NCBI RefSeq assembly: GCF_963082655.1
Contig: NC_081553.1
Location: 229,884,254 to 229,948,253, forward strand
DNA length: 64,000 bases
Direction: 5' to 3'
DNA from: Stomoxys calcitrans
Taxonomy: Eukaryota; Arthropoda; Insecta; Diptera; Muscidae
A program made the translations under genes and the position numbers. Within the stretch, counting starts at the first letter, position 1; each line of letters opens with the position of its first letter. The notes below the pieces were generated by a model that had not been told where the DNA came from, made no database searches, and was given only the letters and a program-made list of their open reading frames with translations. Positions 51,897 to 63,774 of the stretch are shown piece by piece.

Positions 51897-54672
51897 TAGG
51901 TTAGGTTAGGTTGAAAAGAGGGTGCAGATATTAATCCGCCCCATGCCACTATGGGCATACACCTAAGCCAGTAATCGGCTTGTTATGCGCTCTAAAAACT
52001 ATAAAGTAACCTCTAAAAAGAAAATTTTAAGTTAGGAATTCCGTGCCACTTACAAAATCCTTAATTGTTTTCAATACCACTCCCCTATGTTAGTTCATGT
52101 CTGGTATTGTGTCTCCACTTAAGTGCCGGTATCTGTTAGACGCGAAAGCCGGGCAATGACAAAGGAAATGCTCCAACGTCTCATCATCTTCGCTGCATGT
52201 CCTACACATGCTATCACTTGTCGCACCGATTTTACATAAGTGAGCTCGTAGTCCTATATGTCCCGTTATGATATTAATAACTATACTGACCTCCTTCTTA
52301 CTTCCTTTCAGTAATAGTCTTGTCTTCTCACGATCTGGATTCCCCCATAGGATTTTCGCCGTCCTACCGACCGTTTCGCTGTTCCACAATGTTGCATGCG
52401 CATTCGTCACCCACTCCCTTAACTCTGTCTGCGTCGACAAGAGAGGCTTCGGTTTAACCAAGTTTATTGACGGCAGTCCTCTGGCCTTCACCGCCAAATC
52501 GTCCGCCCTTTCATTTCCCCTTACTCCGTTATGGCCCGGCACCCAAACGATGCGGATTTTGCCATCCTCAGAGAAGGCGTAAATCTTCTTCTTACACTGC
52601 AAGACTGTTCGTAATCTTACCGTCCTGGTTTTTATTGCCCTTATGCCAATTTTACTGTCGGTAAAGATGTTCAAACTCGACGTGCTCGCGTTAGCACCAC
52701 ACCACTTCACGCATTCCGTGATCACCCAAATCTCCGCCCGCAGGACCCTATTATGGTCAGGCAGTCTAAAACAGATCTCAGTCCCTGGGTTCTCAATGTA
52801 AACCCCAGGCCCACTCTGTCCTCTAGCTTTGATCCACCCGTGTAACATGATCTTCCAGATGGTAATACTAGAGTTCCGTCAATCCAAGATTGTCCCGATG
52901 GCAGCAGTGCCTCGTACTCGACTTCAAAGTTCATCTCAGGTATCCGATCGGAAACCTCATCCCTTCCTTCCACGTATCCTATCGACGCCTCGAGTATAGC
53001 GCGATGGTTTGAGCTGCTCCCATCCTCATTCCATTCTCCCATCGCCTTAAGTCTCATATCCGCAGTGTCTGCCTCACACTTAATCTGTATGTCCATGGGT
53101 CGGATATCTAGAATAGTCTCCAGTAGTTCCCTGAACCTGTTGTATGGTCCTTATGTTGCACTTTTTCTCCATAGCAGTCCACCAAAGTACTGAGGTGTAA
53201 GTAAGTATTGGTCTAATCACGCTGTAGAGCCAATGGACTATCCTAGGATTCAGGCCCCATTTCGAGCCTACGGCCCGTCTACAAAGTGCTCAACATCTGT
53301 TAGCCTTCTCAGTACGCTCCTGAATATGACACTTCTTCCTGTCCAAGATCACACCTAAGTATTTGACCTTGTCAGATATCGAAATCGTCTTATTGAGGAA
53401 ACGTGGCCCACCTTCGTCTTCCTCGTGAACAGGCATATTTCAGTCTTCTATGGGTTAACATTGAGACCTCTGGGTCTAGCCCAGTCACATGCCATATGTA
53501 AAACCCTTTTGGACTTCTGCATAGCTCGTTCGGATTCTTACCCCTTAGAAGTATTATAACATCGTCTGCGTAGCAGACGGGTTCAAAGCCCTCCTCAGTC
53601 AGCATCCGTAATAGGTCATTTATGACGGTCACCCATAGGAGTGGCGATAAAATGCCCCCCTGTGGCGTGCCCTATGCCACTTTCTCCCTTATACTTATGC
53701 CATGCGACACACAATTTATCCACCTGTTCCTTAGCATATGGTTTATCCAGTCTCTAAGGACCGGGGCCACCCTGTACTGTTCTAAGGATTGGATCAGTGT
53801 GTCGGGCCGCACGTTATTAAAAGCCCCCTCGATGTCAATGCATACCGCCAGTGTGTACGTTTTGGCATAGAAGGATTCTTCTATTTTATGCACAAACTCG
53901 TGCATGGCAGTCTCCACCGACCTTCCCTTGACATAGGCATGCTGTTTGTATTCGAGCAGTTCGCCGGATGTCATACTCTTTATCTTGTGTCCACAATACG
54001 TTTCATGGTTTTGAGTAGAAAGGATGTAAGGCTTATGGGTCTGTAGGCCTTTGGTGTCGCATAACTTGCCTTGCCGGGCTTGGGTATAAACACCACCCTT
54101 GCCTCCTGCCAGGCTTTCGGATTATATGAAAGTCCTATGCACGCTGTGAAAATTTTGGCTAGACGAGGCGCCAGATAGTCTGCCACTTTCTGTAGTATCG
54201 CCGGAAATATTCCATCAGGTCCGGGTGACTTAAATGGTTTGAAGCTTCTCAAGGATTCCTTCACCATAAATTCCGTTATTATAAACCTTCGATTAACGTC
54301 ATTATTCCAAAATTCCGGTGTCTCCGTGAGTCCCTTCGTATCCTGTGGAAAATAGGTTTTCATCAAAAGCCTCAACATGTCCTCCTTTGTCTCTGCTCTC
54401 ACTCCCATGTCGTCTACTAAAGTTTCAGTTTGGACAGGGGTTTTTGAAGAAAGCCTATTTATCTTGGCGGCGTCATTAACGCTATCGACCTGTTCGCAGA
54501 AAAGCTGCCAGGAGGCACTTTTTGCCGCTGTGGTAATCTTATTGTATTCTTTGAGCCGCGTGTAATACACATCCCAATAAACTTCCGCCTTTTTACGACG
54601 TGCTCTGTTAAAAAGTCTGCGGACCTCTTTCCCAATATTGCGAATCTCCCCGGTCATCCAGGGTGTATAACA
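51897..54672 (-). mobile_element. RNase H-encoding non-LTR retrotransposon B1, longest copy
   Basis: The 3' end at left is GGTTAGGTTAGGTTGAAAAG then TAATCCGCCCCATGCC. From right to left the minus frames give: LCYTPWMTGEIRNIGKEVRR and SFKPFKSPGPDGIFPAILQK, IPKPGKASYATPKAYRPISL (RT, 53980-54672); frame change; CIDIEGAFNNV and GAFN...ILSPLL-type text; CYADDVIILL (53390-53632); then RNase H (VYIENPGTEICFRLPDHNRV, WVPGHNGVRGNERADDLAVK) and a C-terminal Cys cluster (CRTCSEDDETLEHFLCHC). RT plus RNase H in one polyprotein fits the I/LOA groups. Several frameshifts; 5' truncated; inactive. Confidence 0.88.
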
Positions 54673-55270
54673 AAGTATTGATTTCTTAGCAGCTATATCT
54701 AAAAATAAACCGATCTGAACCATATACGACATGGATGGCGAGAAGCCTAACATAAGTCACTGTGTCAAATTTCAGTGAAATAGCATTATGAATGCGCCTT
54801 TTATGGAGCCGAGACTTTAAATCGAGATATCGGTCTATATGGCAGCTATATCCAAATCTGGAACAAGTTTCAGAAAAATGTCGAAGAGCCTAACACAACT
54901 AGCTGTCCCAAGTTTCGGCGAAATCAGACAATAAATGCGCCTTTTATGGGCCAAAACCTTAAATCGAGAGATCGGTCTATATGGCAGCTATATCCACATC
55001 TGAACCGATCTGAGCCAAAATGAAGAAGTATGTCTATGGCCCTAACACAACGCACTGACTCAAATTTCGGCGACATCGGACAGTAAATGTACCTTTTATG
55101 GGTCCAAAACCATAAATCGAGAGATCGGTCTATATGGCAGCTATATTCAAATCTGCACCGATCTGAGCCAAATTGAAAAGGGATGTCGAAGGGCCTAACA
55201 CAAATCACTGTCCCAAGTTTTGGCAAAATCGGACAATAAATGCGCCTTTTACGGGCGCAAGGAGGTGAGT
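54673..55270 (-). mobile_element. INE-1-like subfamily 2 array, reverse orientation
   Basis: Units with CGATCTGAACCATATACGAC, AAATGCGCCTTTTATGG, AAATCGAGAGATCGGTCTAT and ATGGCAGCTATATCC. The retrotransposon at 51897 abuts it, so one probably inserted into the other. Neither head nor tail is present. Confidence 0.75.
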
Positions 55271-56360
55271 ATAACAAACAAATTTGGGTTCAGGTAGGAC
55301 CTGAGCATCCAGAGAAATAAAAAAACACGTTTAAGGAAATTGTCTATGGCGTTAATATATTTATTTATTCATAAGTACTGAGCTTATAGTATATATAAAT
55401 AAGGTACATTATGAGAGGAAAAGCTTTGGCAACACTGGTCTTTAAATCCGGATTTAATGGCTCGATCATCTGCTTTCCCTTTATAAAATCAGCTGACGAA
55501 TGCCTCAAATCCGTATTTAATGACCAGTTATTTTGGCAAAAATTTTCAAAAATTTGAACCATTTCTCTATAGAAATCAAAAATGTTGGTATTATATTTTA
55601 CAGATTAGTTGCTACTACATTTTATTTTTGTGTGATAACCATGTGTTATGTCCACCCCCCTTTAAACTACCTCCATATTCAGTAAACATTCAGTAAACAA
55701 GTGCATTATTTGACTGTGGCATGATAGATTTTACAACTATAAATAATTTAATAAAAACGAAAATATTTCCTTAATTTTTTCTTATTTAATTTTTGCTAAG
55801 AGATCATAACTACTCCCAAAGAATGATTTGATTAGAAATTACTTAACAGTTTAAACTTTCAAAGAAATCATAGCTCCTCATAAAACAATATTTAGATTAA
55901 ACTTAAAAAAAAAACAGTACCGGATGGTATGGATAAACCATAAACTGATTAATACCGTTTGGTGTTGGTTTTAATACCAATCAGTTATTGATTTTAGTAC
56001 CAAACTGTTATTGATTATACCACCCCCTAACGAACCAAAAAAAAAACATTGAAATTAATTTTAATCAAATTTTATTTCGATTATTTATGTTAATAATTAC
56101 ACAAAGTAATGTCACACCCAAGGCGGATTTAAAAAGGTGGTCTCACGCGAACAGTTTTTTACAGCTGGCCAGGTTTGACGGTATTAAGATGACAGATTTT
56201 TGTTTGCATTCTCTTTTTAGTTATCTTCTTTCTCGCATATTATCTGCTCATGTACGCACATGAATACACACACGCACACAAATTTCATTGTGCTATTTTA
56301 TTAGCGCTGCGAATGTTACTTTCATGTTTGTGATACATTTTATAGTTTCGGAGCTAAACA
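55271..56360. other. intergenic, nothing recognised
   Basis: AT-rich. ACCAAACTGTTATTGATT and CAATCAGTTATTGATTTT-like words near 55940-56020 form a short direct repeat. No ORF with known motif. Confidence 0.4.
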
Positions 56361-56364
56361 ATAT

Positions 56365-56705
56365 TTGACAACTTTCGTTTATTTCTCTTTCGAGACGAGC
56401 TCAATGATTGGAGATTTTTCTGCAATGGAAAATGAAAGCCAGAGATCAACACTCACAACAACCACTATGGGACGCGTTTTGTCTTTGGTTAGAAGACTTT
56501 TCAATCATATTAGGTGTGAAGACTTCAAGGGCTGTTCGTTGGTATGTTGTATTTGCATCGTATATATTGCGAAAACGCCTCTATAATATAAATACCACAT
56601 TTCCCACGCTTGACATCCCTGTCCCCCAGTTGTTTCTTTCCCAATGCATGTGTTTGTGTAGTAACAAATTTTTTTTTGTCTACACAATTACACTACTCAC
56701 ATGGC
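56365..56705 (+). repeat. repeat family X, forward copy
   Basis: TTTCTCTTTCGAGACGAGCT, CAATGATTGGAGAT, GGGACGCGTTTTGTCTTTGG, AATATAAATACCACATT and TTTCCCAATGCATGTGTTTG: the most complete of three copies (others at 30560 and 32515). Confidence 0.75.
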
Positions 56706-56736
56706 CTACACATGACAATATATATATTTTTGATAC

Positions 56737-57338
56737 CCACCACCATAGGATGGGGGTATACTAATCTAGTCATTCCGTTTGTAACACCTCGAAATATTCG
56801 GCTAAGACGCCATAAAGTGTATATATACTTGATTCTCTCGACGTTCTGAGTCGATCTAGCCATGTCCGTCCGTCCGTCCATCTGTCGAAATCACGATAGA
56901 GGTCGAACGCGTAAAGCTAGCCGCTTGAAATTTTGCACAGATACTTAATATCGATGTAGGTCGTTGGGCAATATCGGTTCAGATTTAGGTATAGCTCTCA
57001 TATAAACCGATCTTCCGATTTGACTTCTTGAGCCCCTGGAAGCTGCAATTTTTGTACGATTTGGGTGAAATTTTTCCTGTTACGACTTCCAAAAACTGTG
57101 CCAAATACGTTCCAAATCGTTCTATAACCTGATATAGCTCCCATATAAACCGGTCTTCGGAACATCCTTATTCGGTTCCCAGAAGCTTTAATTTTTGCTG
57201 GTTTGACAGAAGTTTGGTATGTAGAATGAAATGATGCCCTTCAATCGATTTTTTTTGTATAAATTTTTATCACAATCCATGGTGGTGGGTTCCCAAGATT
57301 CGGCCCGGCCGAACTTAGCACGCTTTTATTTGTTTTAA
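56737..57338 (+). mobile_element. INE-1-like subfamily 3 copy
   Basis: Head ACCCACCACCATAGGATGGG, GCCATAAAGTGTATATATAC, GTCCGTCCGTCCATCTGTCG; two units; tail CATGGTGGTGGGTTCCCAAG, TTCGGCCCGGCCGAACTTAG, CACGCTTTTATTTGTT. The body differs from subfamilies 1 and 2, while head and tail are shared. Confidence 0.78.
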
Positions 57339-57895
57339 TTTTAGCGCAGTTTGCACCGAAATATAACGAAATTTTCGTAACCCTAAGAAATGCATGGACA
57401 TATCCTAAACGAAATTTTCGTTACCAGTACCGTTACCAAAAATTTCTCTCAAATGAAATTTTCTTTGAGTAACAGGGTGACATAATAGGCAATGGTGAAT
57501 TTTTTCTTGCAACTGTTTTAATATTTAGCTCCATGCAACATGATATAAAGATATTTGCAAATAAAAACAATTAATTGCAGCACATATAGCACAGCACCTT
57601 TTTTAAGCCAAAAATGATTAAAATTGGCCAAAATTATAAATCGATGTTTGTCGCCATCTTGTGTTCTACACAACTATTTTTCAGTGGCGACATAAATGTT
57701 TTGGGTGCAACTGAAAATTTCGCTAGAGGTGCATACTCATATATGTATTGCTAAAGAAAATTTCCATATTTTAGTCGCAACATTCTTAAACCCTCTTTGT
57801 GAAGACTAGCCGAACCGGGCCCGCTCCGCTGCGCCTTCTTTAACTCTCTAATATCTTTTTAGGGTGGGCACACTTCGCCATGAATGTGGATAGCG
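57339..57895. other. intergenic, nothing recognised
   Basis: Contains a short internal repetition (AACGAAATTTTCGTAACC at 57366 and AACGAAATTTTCGTTACC at 57408). No ORF or family assigned. Confidence 0.4.
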
Positions 57896-57899
57896 AATT

Positions 57900-58165
57900 C
57901 GTGCCATTGTAGCCTATGACGCTGAACGCATTCGAATCCTGGCGAGAACATCGGACAAAGCGGTGTTTATCCCCTCTTAATGTTGGCGACATTTGCGAGG
58001 TACAATGCCATGCATGGTCATTTAAAAAATTTTCCCCAATGGGGTGTCGCTCTAAGCGATGCCGTTCGGACTCGGCTATAAAAAAAGGTCCCTTATCATT
58101 GAGTTAAAACTTGAATCGGCAAGCACTCATTGATGTGCGAGAATTTGCCCCTTCTCGGTTCCTGG
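57900..58165 (+). repeat. tRNA-derived SINE, head truncated
   Basis: GCCTATGACGCTGAACGCA, ATTCGAATCCTGGCGAGAAC, TTATCCCCTCTTAATGTTGG, GCCGTTCGGACTCGGCTATA and CCCTTATCATTGAG. The A-box part is lost. Confidence 0.75.
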
Positions 58166-58174
58166 TGGTAATGT

Positions 58175-59815
58175 TCTTCCTTTGGGATAATGTTCTCATT
58201 AGGGGAGGGATGGCACCTCAGACAATTCGATTCAAATATGGATATCAAATTCGTGCTGCACTTCCAAATCCCTTTAATTTGAGCCCCATATTCCCACGCC
58301 CGGTAAATATGAACCGTTTGGAGGGTGTTTTGGGGCTGGGGCGGCCACCGGCACTTAACACCGAAAATAGATATCAAATTCGTTCTTTATTCCCAACGAA
58401 AATTAAGTTCAGTTTAGGGGGTGCTTAAGGGCGTACCCCAAAACACTTGACTCAAAACTGGATATCAAATTCGTTTTCTACTCTCAAATACCATACCAAA
58501 TGGGAATATTAGCCATCCATGTCCATATGGGACTCAAATGAAAGGTATTAGGGAGCAGATTTCGAATATGACATTAGATTTGCGTTCAAGTCTAGGTGGC
58601 GCTTTTCCTCCTGAAGCTACGTCAAATGGGTTATTTGACCCATATTATTGACAATATGGGACTCAAACCATAATGGGTCATATAACCCATTTGACGTATC
58701 TTTAGGAGGAAAAGCGCCTCCCTAATACCTTTCATTTGAGCCCCATATAGCCATGGTCGACTAATATGCCCATTTGGGGGTATATGGGGATGGGCGGCCT
58801 CCCATTACTTGGACCTAATGTTTTATGTCATATTTGTAATTTACTACCTAATACTTTTTATTTGTGTCCCATCTTGAGATGAACTTCGAATATATCTGTT
58901 TAGAGGAGTTTTGGGGTTGGGGGGCCCGCTGGATACTTGGGCCCAAATTTTAATACCGTATTCGTTTCCTGGTCTCCAATATCTTTCATTTGATACCCTT
59001 ATTGTACCCATCGGACCACTTTCGGATATGGGTGGCGTTTTTGGGGTAAGGAGGAGGGTCCGCCTCCACCCGATATCTAAAAATTATATAGCCTATGTTT
59101 CCTTCCAGACAAACGTACACAATCTATTAAAATTTAAAAAAAAAAATCGGTTCAGCCAAATATTATCTAGTCGTAATGGGTCTATAGGCGTTTTTGAGGT
59201 GTGGCGTGACCCGCTATACTTCGATCTGATTTTGTATGCCAGATTCGAAATTTACTCCCGAATACCTTTCATTTGAGCCCCATATTGAAATGAACGTCCA
59301 ATATGTATACTCTCGTATACTTTTCATTTGATACCCATATTGTCCTTATCGGTGCACTTTTGATTTTGGGTGGTGTTTTCGGGGTAACGGTGGAGAGTTC
59401 GCCCCTTTCCGTTATCAATAAATTATAAAGCATATTCCTACTTCCTGACCATATTCGTAATCTACTCCTGAATACCTCTCATTTGATTCCCATATTGTCA
59501 TGATTATCAAATAAACCTATTTTATGGGGTTTTTGGGGCTGGGGAGGCCCCCGATGTACTTGGACCCAACTTTTATTATAAAATTCGTACTCTACTCTTG
59601 AATACCTTTCATTTGAATCCCATATTGTCCCGATCGGTCCACTTTTATTTTTGGGTAGTACTTTTGTGGTAAAGGGGGAGGGTCCGCCCCCTCCCGATAT
59701 CAACAAATTATATATGTTTCCTTCCTTCAAGGTAATCGGTTCAGCCGTTTTTGAGTCTATACGGAACAAACAAACATACAAACAAACACAAATTGAATTT
59801 TATATAAAGAATTCG
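58175..59815. repeat. array of degenerate units (family D), second copy
   Basis: Same unit words as 43090-45020 (ATTTGAGCCCCATATT, GGGGGTGTTTTGGGGCTGGG, GATATCAAATTCGTTTTCTA) and same end (AATCGGTTCAGCCGTTTTTG, GAGTCTATACGGAACAAAC, ACACAAATTGAATTTTATAT). It includes an inverted pair near 58592-58730. ORFs are repeat translations. Confidence 0.78.
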
Positions 59816-60521
59816 ATTTTTGGTGATAGTTCAAAATCTATCACCCCTACTCATTTCGCACTTTGATACTATTTTCAATATCATTGTTTTCTTAAAGAGC
59901 AGTTGCCATAGTTACTGGCAACTATTTGCTATTTGCCTACTGCATGTACCACAAACCACAGGTATACAAACATGTGTATGTATATGAATGTATGTATATA
60001 ACTAATATAAGCCAACTACCCTTAAAGGATAATGCAATTGCTTGAAACTTTTTTCCTGTTAACTTTAGCAACAAGAAGAAAGCCAACAATTATACATACA
60101 TACCACCTTGCGTGATGGAAATGTTCGATATGTTTGTTTAATTTCTATTGGTAAACTTGTGGCCGCCTTGTATTTCGTTGCCATTTAAATGCATAAAAAT
60201 TTTTGCCACCCTAAGGGTTTAAAGGGTTTGCTTTTTTTTTTTTAAATTTTGAAATTGGTGTAATTTGTAACTAATTTTTGTGGGTAATAGTTCTCTAATG
60301 GCAAATGCTTTTTCTGTTTTCATTTCCAAATACACCTGTTAGCTTTACATACTGTTTTCCGAGCCAGACTGCCGCCGATGTTATAAAATATTCATTTGTT
60401 GATAATTAAGTCTGAGAGGTGCAAACAGTTGTATTTATATGGAGCATTAAAAATGGACAAGGGATTTTACGATGGGTATTGAAAGGTGTGTTAACTGGGA
60501 ACGCCTTTTTTAGATGACAAT
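59816..60521. other. intergenic, nothing recognised
   Basis: Repeat-poor AT-rich sequence with a poly-T run near 60232-60244. No coding signal. Confidence 0.4.
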
Positions 60522-62365
60522 TTGTATACCCACCACCGGAGGATGGGGGTATATTCATTTTGTCATTCCGTTTGCAACACATCGAAATATCCATGTCCGA
60601 TCCTATAAAGTATATATATTCTTGATCAGCATAAAAATCTAAGACGATCTACCCATGTCCGTCCGTCCGTCTGTCACGCTACAGTCTTTAAACAAAAAGA
60701 TATTGGGCTGAAACTTTGCACAAATTCTTTTCTTGTCCATAAGCAGGCTAAGTTCGAAGATGGGCTATATCGGACTATATCTTGATATAGCCCCCATATA
60801 AACCGATCCGCCGATTTAGGGTCTTAGTCTTTAAACAAAAAGATATTGGGCTGAAACTTTGCACAAATTCTTTTCTTGTCCATAAGCAGGCTAAGTTCGA
60901 AGATGGGCTATATCGGACTATATCTTGATATAGCCCCCATATAAACCGATCCGCCGATTTAGGGTCTTAGGCCCATAAAAGCCACATTTATTATCCGATT
61001 TTGCTGAAATTTGAGACAGTGAGTTGTTTTAGACCCTTGGACATCCTCCTTTAATTTGGCCCAGATCGGTTCTGATTTGGATATAGCTGCCATATAGACC
61101 GATTCGTCGATTTAGGGTCTTAGGCCCGCAAAAGCCACATTTATTATCCGATTTTGCTGAAATTTTAAACAGTGAGTTGCTTTAGGCCCTTCGACATCCC
61201 CCTTGAATTTAGCCCAGATCGGTCCTGATTTGGATATTGCTGCCATATAGACCGATCCGCCGATTTAGGGTCTTTGGCCCATAAAAGCCATTTTTATTGT
61301 CCGATTTTGCTGAAATTTGAGACAGTGAGTTATGTTAGGACCTTCGACATCCCCCTTGAATTTAGCCAAGATCGGTCCTGATTTGGATATTGCTGCCATA
61401 TAGACCGATCCGCCGATTTAGGGCCTTAATCCCATAAAAGCCACATTTATTGTCCGATTTTGCTGAAATTTGAGACAGTGGGTTGTGTTAGGACCTTCGA
61501 CATCCTTTAATTTAACCTAGATCAGTCCTGATTAGGATATAGCTGACATATAGACCGATCCGCCGACTTAGGGTCTTAGGCCCATAAAAGTCACATTTAT
61601 TATCCGATTTTGCTGAAATGGGAGGTGAGTTGTGTTAGTCCCTTTGGCATCTTCCTTCAATTTGGCCCAGATCGGTCCAGCTCTGGATATAGCTGCCATA
61701 TAGACCGATCTCTCGATTTAAGGTTTTGGGCCCATCAAAGGCGTATTTATTGTCCGATGTCGCCGGGATTTAAGACAGTGAGTTAAGTTAAGCCCCTCGA
61801 CATACTTTTGCAATATGGCACAGATCAGTCCAGATTTGGATATAGCTGTCATATAGACCGATCTCTCGATTTCGGGTTTCGGGCCCATAAAAAGGGCAAT
61901 TATTATCCGATGTCGGCGAAACTTGGGACAGTGAAATGTGATAGGCCCTTCGACATGTTTCTGCAACTTGGCCCAAATCGGTCCATATTTAGATATAGCT
62001 GCCATATAGACCGATATCTCGATGTAAAGTTTTGGCCCCATAAAAGGCGCATTTATAATCCGATTTCACTAAAATTTGACACAGTGTTTTATGTTATGCT
62101 TTTCAAAATCCGTGTCGTATATGGTTCAGATCGGTTTATTATTAGATATAACTACTAAAAATACCAATATTTTGTTATACACAATTGAACAATGACTTGT
62201 ATTTATAAGTATTTGGTCCAAATCGGAACATATTTCGATATCGCTGCTATGGGACATAAGGATTTTTCACCGGATTTTGACAAAATGTGGTTTGCATATT
62301 TGCCCGAGGTGGTGGATATTCAAAGTTCGGCCCGGCCGAACTTAACGCCTTTTTACTTGTTTTGT
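60522..62365 (+). mobile_element. INE-1-like subfamily 2, complete long array
   Basis: Head TATACCCACCACCGGAGGAT, ATCCTATAAAGTATATATAT, TCTTGATCAGCAT and GTCCGTCCGTCCGTCTGTCA, the closest match in the window to Drosophila INE-1 as I remember it. About nine ~175-bp units follow. The tail is GAGGTGGTGGATATTCAAAG, TTCGGCCCGGCCGAACTTAA, CGCCTTTTTACTTGTTTTG. It shows the full head-units-tail plan. Confidence 0.85.
60684..60969 (+). repeat. exact 143-bp tandem duplication inside the array
   Basis: The stretch starting GTCTTTAAACAAAAAGATAT and ending at GATTTAGGGTCTTA occurs twice with period 143 bp and no difference that I can see, unlike the diverged neighbouring units. Confidence 0.9.
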
Positions 62366-63130
62366 TTGTACTCTATCTATTCAGACCTAAAGGTTCAGGC
62401 AAATTATGAATTCTTTTGAAAGTAAAGCAACTAAAGAATTAAAAACTCGCTGGGTTCGGCTAAGCTGAATCTTCAACAGTTTCTGTTAATAGTTCAATTT
62501 TCAGTTTATAAGTGGATTATTTTGAACAAGAATTCAGGAGCTCAAGAAATCTGATCGGGGTTTTATAAGGGAGGCATAAATTTTATGAAAGTATATGATT
62601 AACTTTTAGTGTATGAAACTATTTATGTGGTTAACTTTTAGTGTAAGTATTGGACAGTATACAAATGAGCTTCAAAAATTTAGTCAGTTTATATGGAATA
62701 TTTAACAAACTCTTAAAGAAAAGGGACCATTTGCAATCCTGTCCGTCCGTTTGTCGCTAGCCCGTGCTAACGACAAACGGACGGACATGGCCAACTCGAC
62801 TGTCACTTTATAATGTGGAAAAAGGAGATTAGTACATTGCCTAGTTGGAGTATATCCTAAAAATCGAAGCCGCTCTAGTATTGTGCTCAAATAACTATGC
62901 GGTTGTAAAGGTTCAATTCTCATCAAAGCCAAAATGTCACAGTAACCATAACCTTCTTTTAAAAATTCGAATATAAAATTAATTATATATTGTTTTGTAC
63001 AACATATCAAATAATAAAACAAATTCACATTCCGGTTTAGCAACTGTGCCCAAACAATTTAATCCTTCCGTTTTGATTCAAATTCAATTTTCAGTTTGCT
63101 TTCCTATTGGCAATACTGTAGGGATTACCA
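62366..63130. other. intergenic with a perfect short hairpin
   Basis: No gene recognised; the 113-codon minus frame at 62702-63043 shows no known domain. TGTCCGTCCGTTTGTCG (62740-62756) and CGACAAACGGACGGACA (62771-62787) are perfect 17-bp inverted arms with a 14-nt loop. Confidence 0.5.
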
Positions 63131-63144
63131 TCATAGATAGAGAT

Positions 63145-63215
63145 GGGCGATGGGTAAATACCCAATAGGTATTTACCCGGTAAATTGAGTAAATACCCGG
63201 GTATTTACCCATATA
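63145..63215. repeat. palindromic GGGTAAATACCC cluster
   Basis: GGGTAAATACCC, GGTATTTACCCGG, GAGTAAATACCCGGGTATTT and ACCCATATATACCC follow each other; several are self-complementary. It may be the core of a fold-back element. Confidence 0.6.
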
Positions 63216-63379
63216 TACCCAAAAGCTGGGAAAATATTATTTTTCAGATATCTTAGGTATTAAAATATTTTCCAAACAATTTTTGATGATTATTCTTTGT
63301 ATATAAACCTGACCTTCTGAGCTCATAAAATCAGAATTTAGTTATAAAATCAGAATTTAGAATTTAGTTATATAGACTA

Positions 63380-63655
63380 ATATCCAGACTTTAAGTCTTG
63401 AGGCAATAAATTAATCATTTTTCATCCGATACCCATTTCTGTGAAGTGTGGTCCAGATCGGACCATATATGGATACCGCTGCCATATAGTCCGATCTCCA
63501 GACATAGTGTATTGTGTCCATAAAAGTCGTATATTTCATCCGATTTTGACGAAATTTGCTGCTATATAGACCGATCTGCCGATATAGAGTTTTGAAACCA
63601 TAAAAGGAGCATTTTAGTCCGATTTTGATAAAATTTAAAACAGTGAGTTTTGATA
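63380..63655 (+). repeat. INE-1-like subfamily 2 units, degraded
   Basis: GTCCAGATCGGACCATATAT, ACCGCTGCCATATAGTCCGA, CATAAAAGGAGCATTTTAGT and AAACAGTGAGTTTTG mark two to three eroded units. Confidence 0.65.
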
Positions 63656-63774
63656 GACCTCTACACCTTTTTGTTGAATATCACCCAGATCGGACAATAC
63701 TTGAATATAGACAATACCCAGATCGGACAATACTTGAATATAGACGATACTCAACAAAAGAGTGTAGAGGTCTG
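63655..63774. repeat. inverted repeat enclosing a short tandem
   Basis: AGACCTCTACACC...TTGTTGAATATC (63655-63682) is inverted at 63743-63774 (GATACTCAACAAAAGAGTGT, AGAGGTCT). Between them CCCAGATCGGACAATACTTG is repeated with a ~33-bp period. Confidence 0.8.

Noticed and set aside
52090..52848. Host RNase H gene
   Set aside because: It is the RNase H domain of a non-LTR retrotransposon: RT sequence lies upstream on the same strand and further copies occur at 40069-41385.
62702..63043. 113-codon minus-strand ORF as a gene
   Set aside because: It runs through the GTCCGTCCG hairpin and simple sequence; no recognisable motif.
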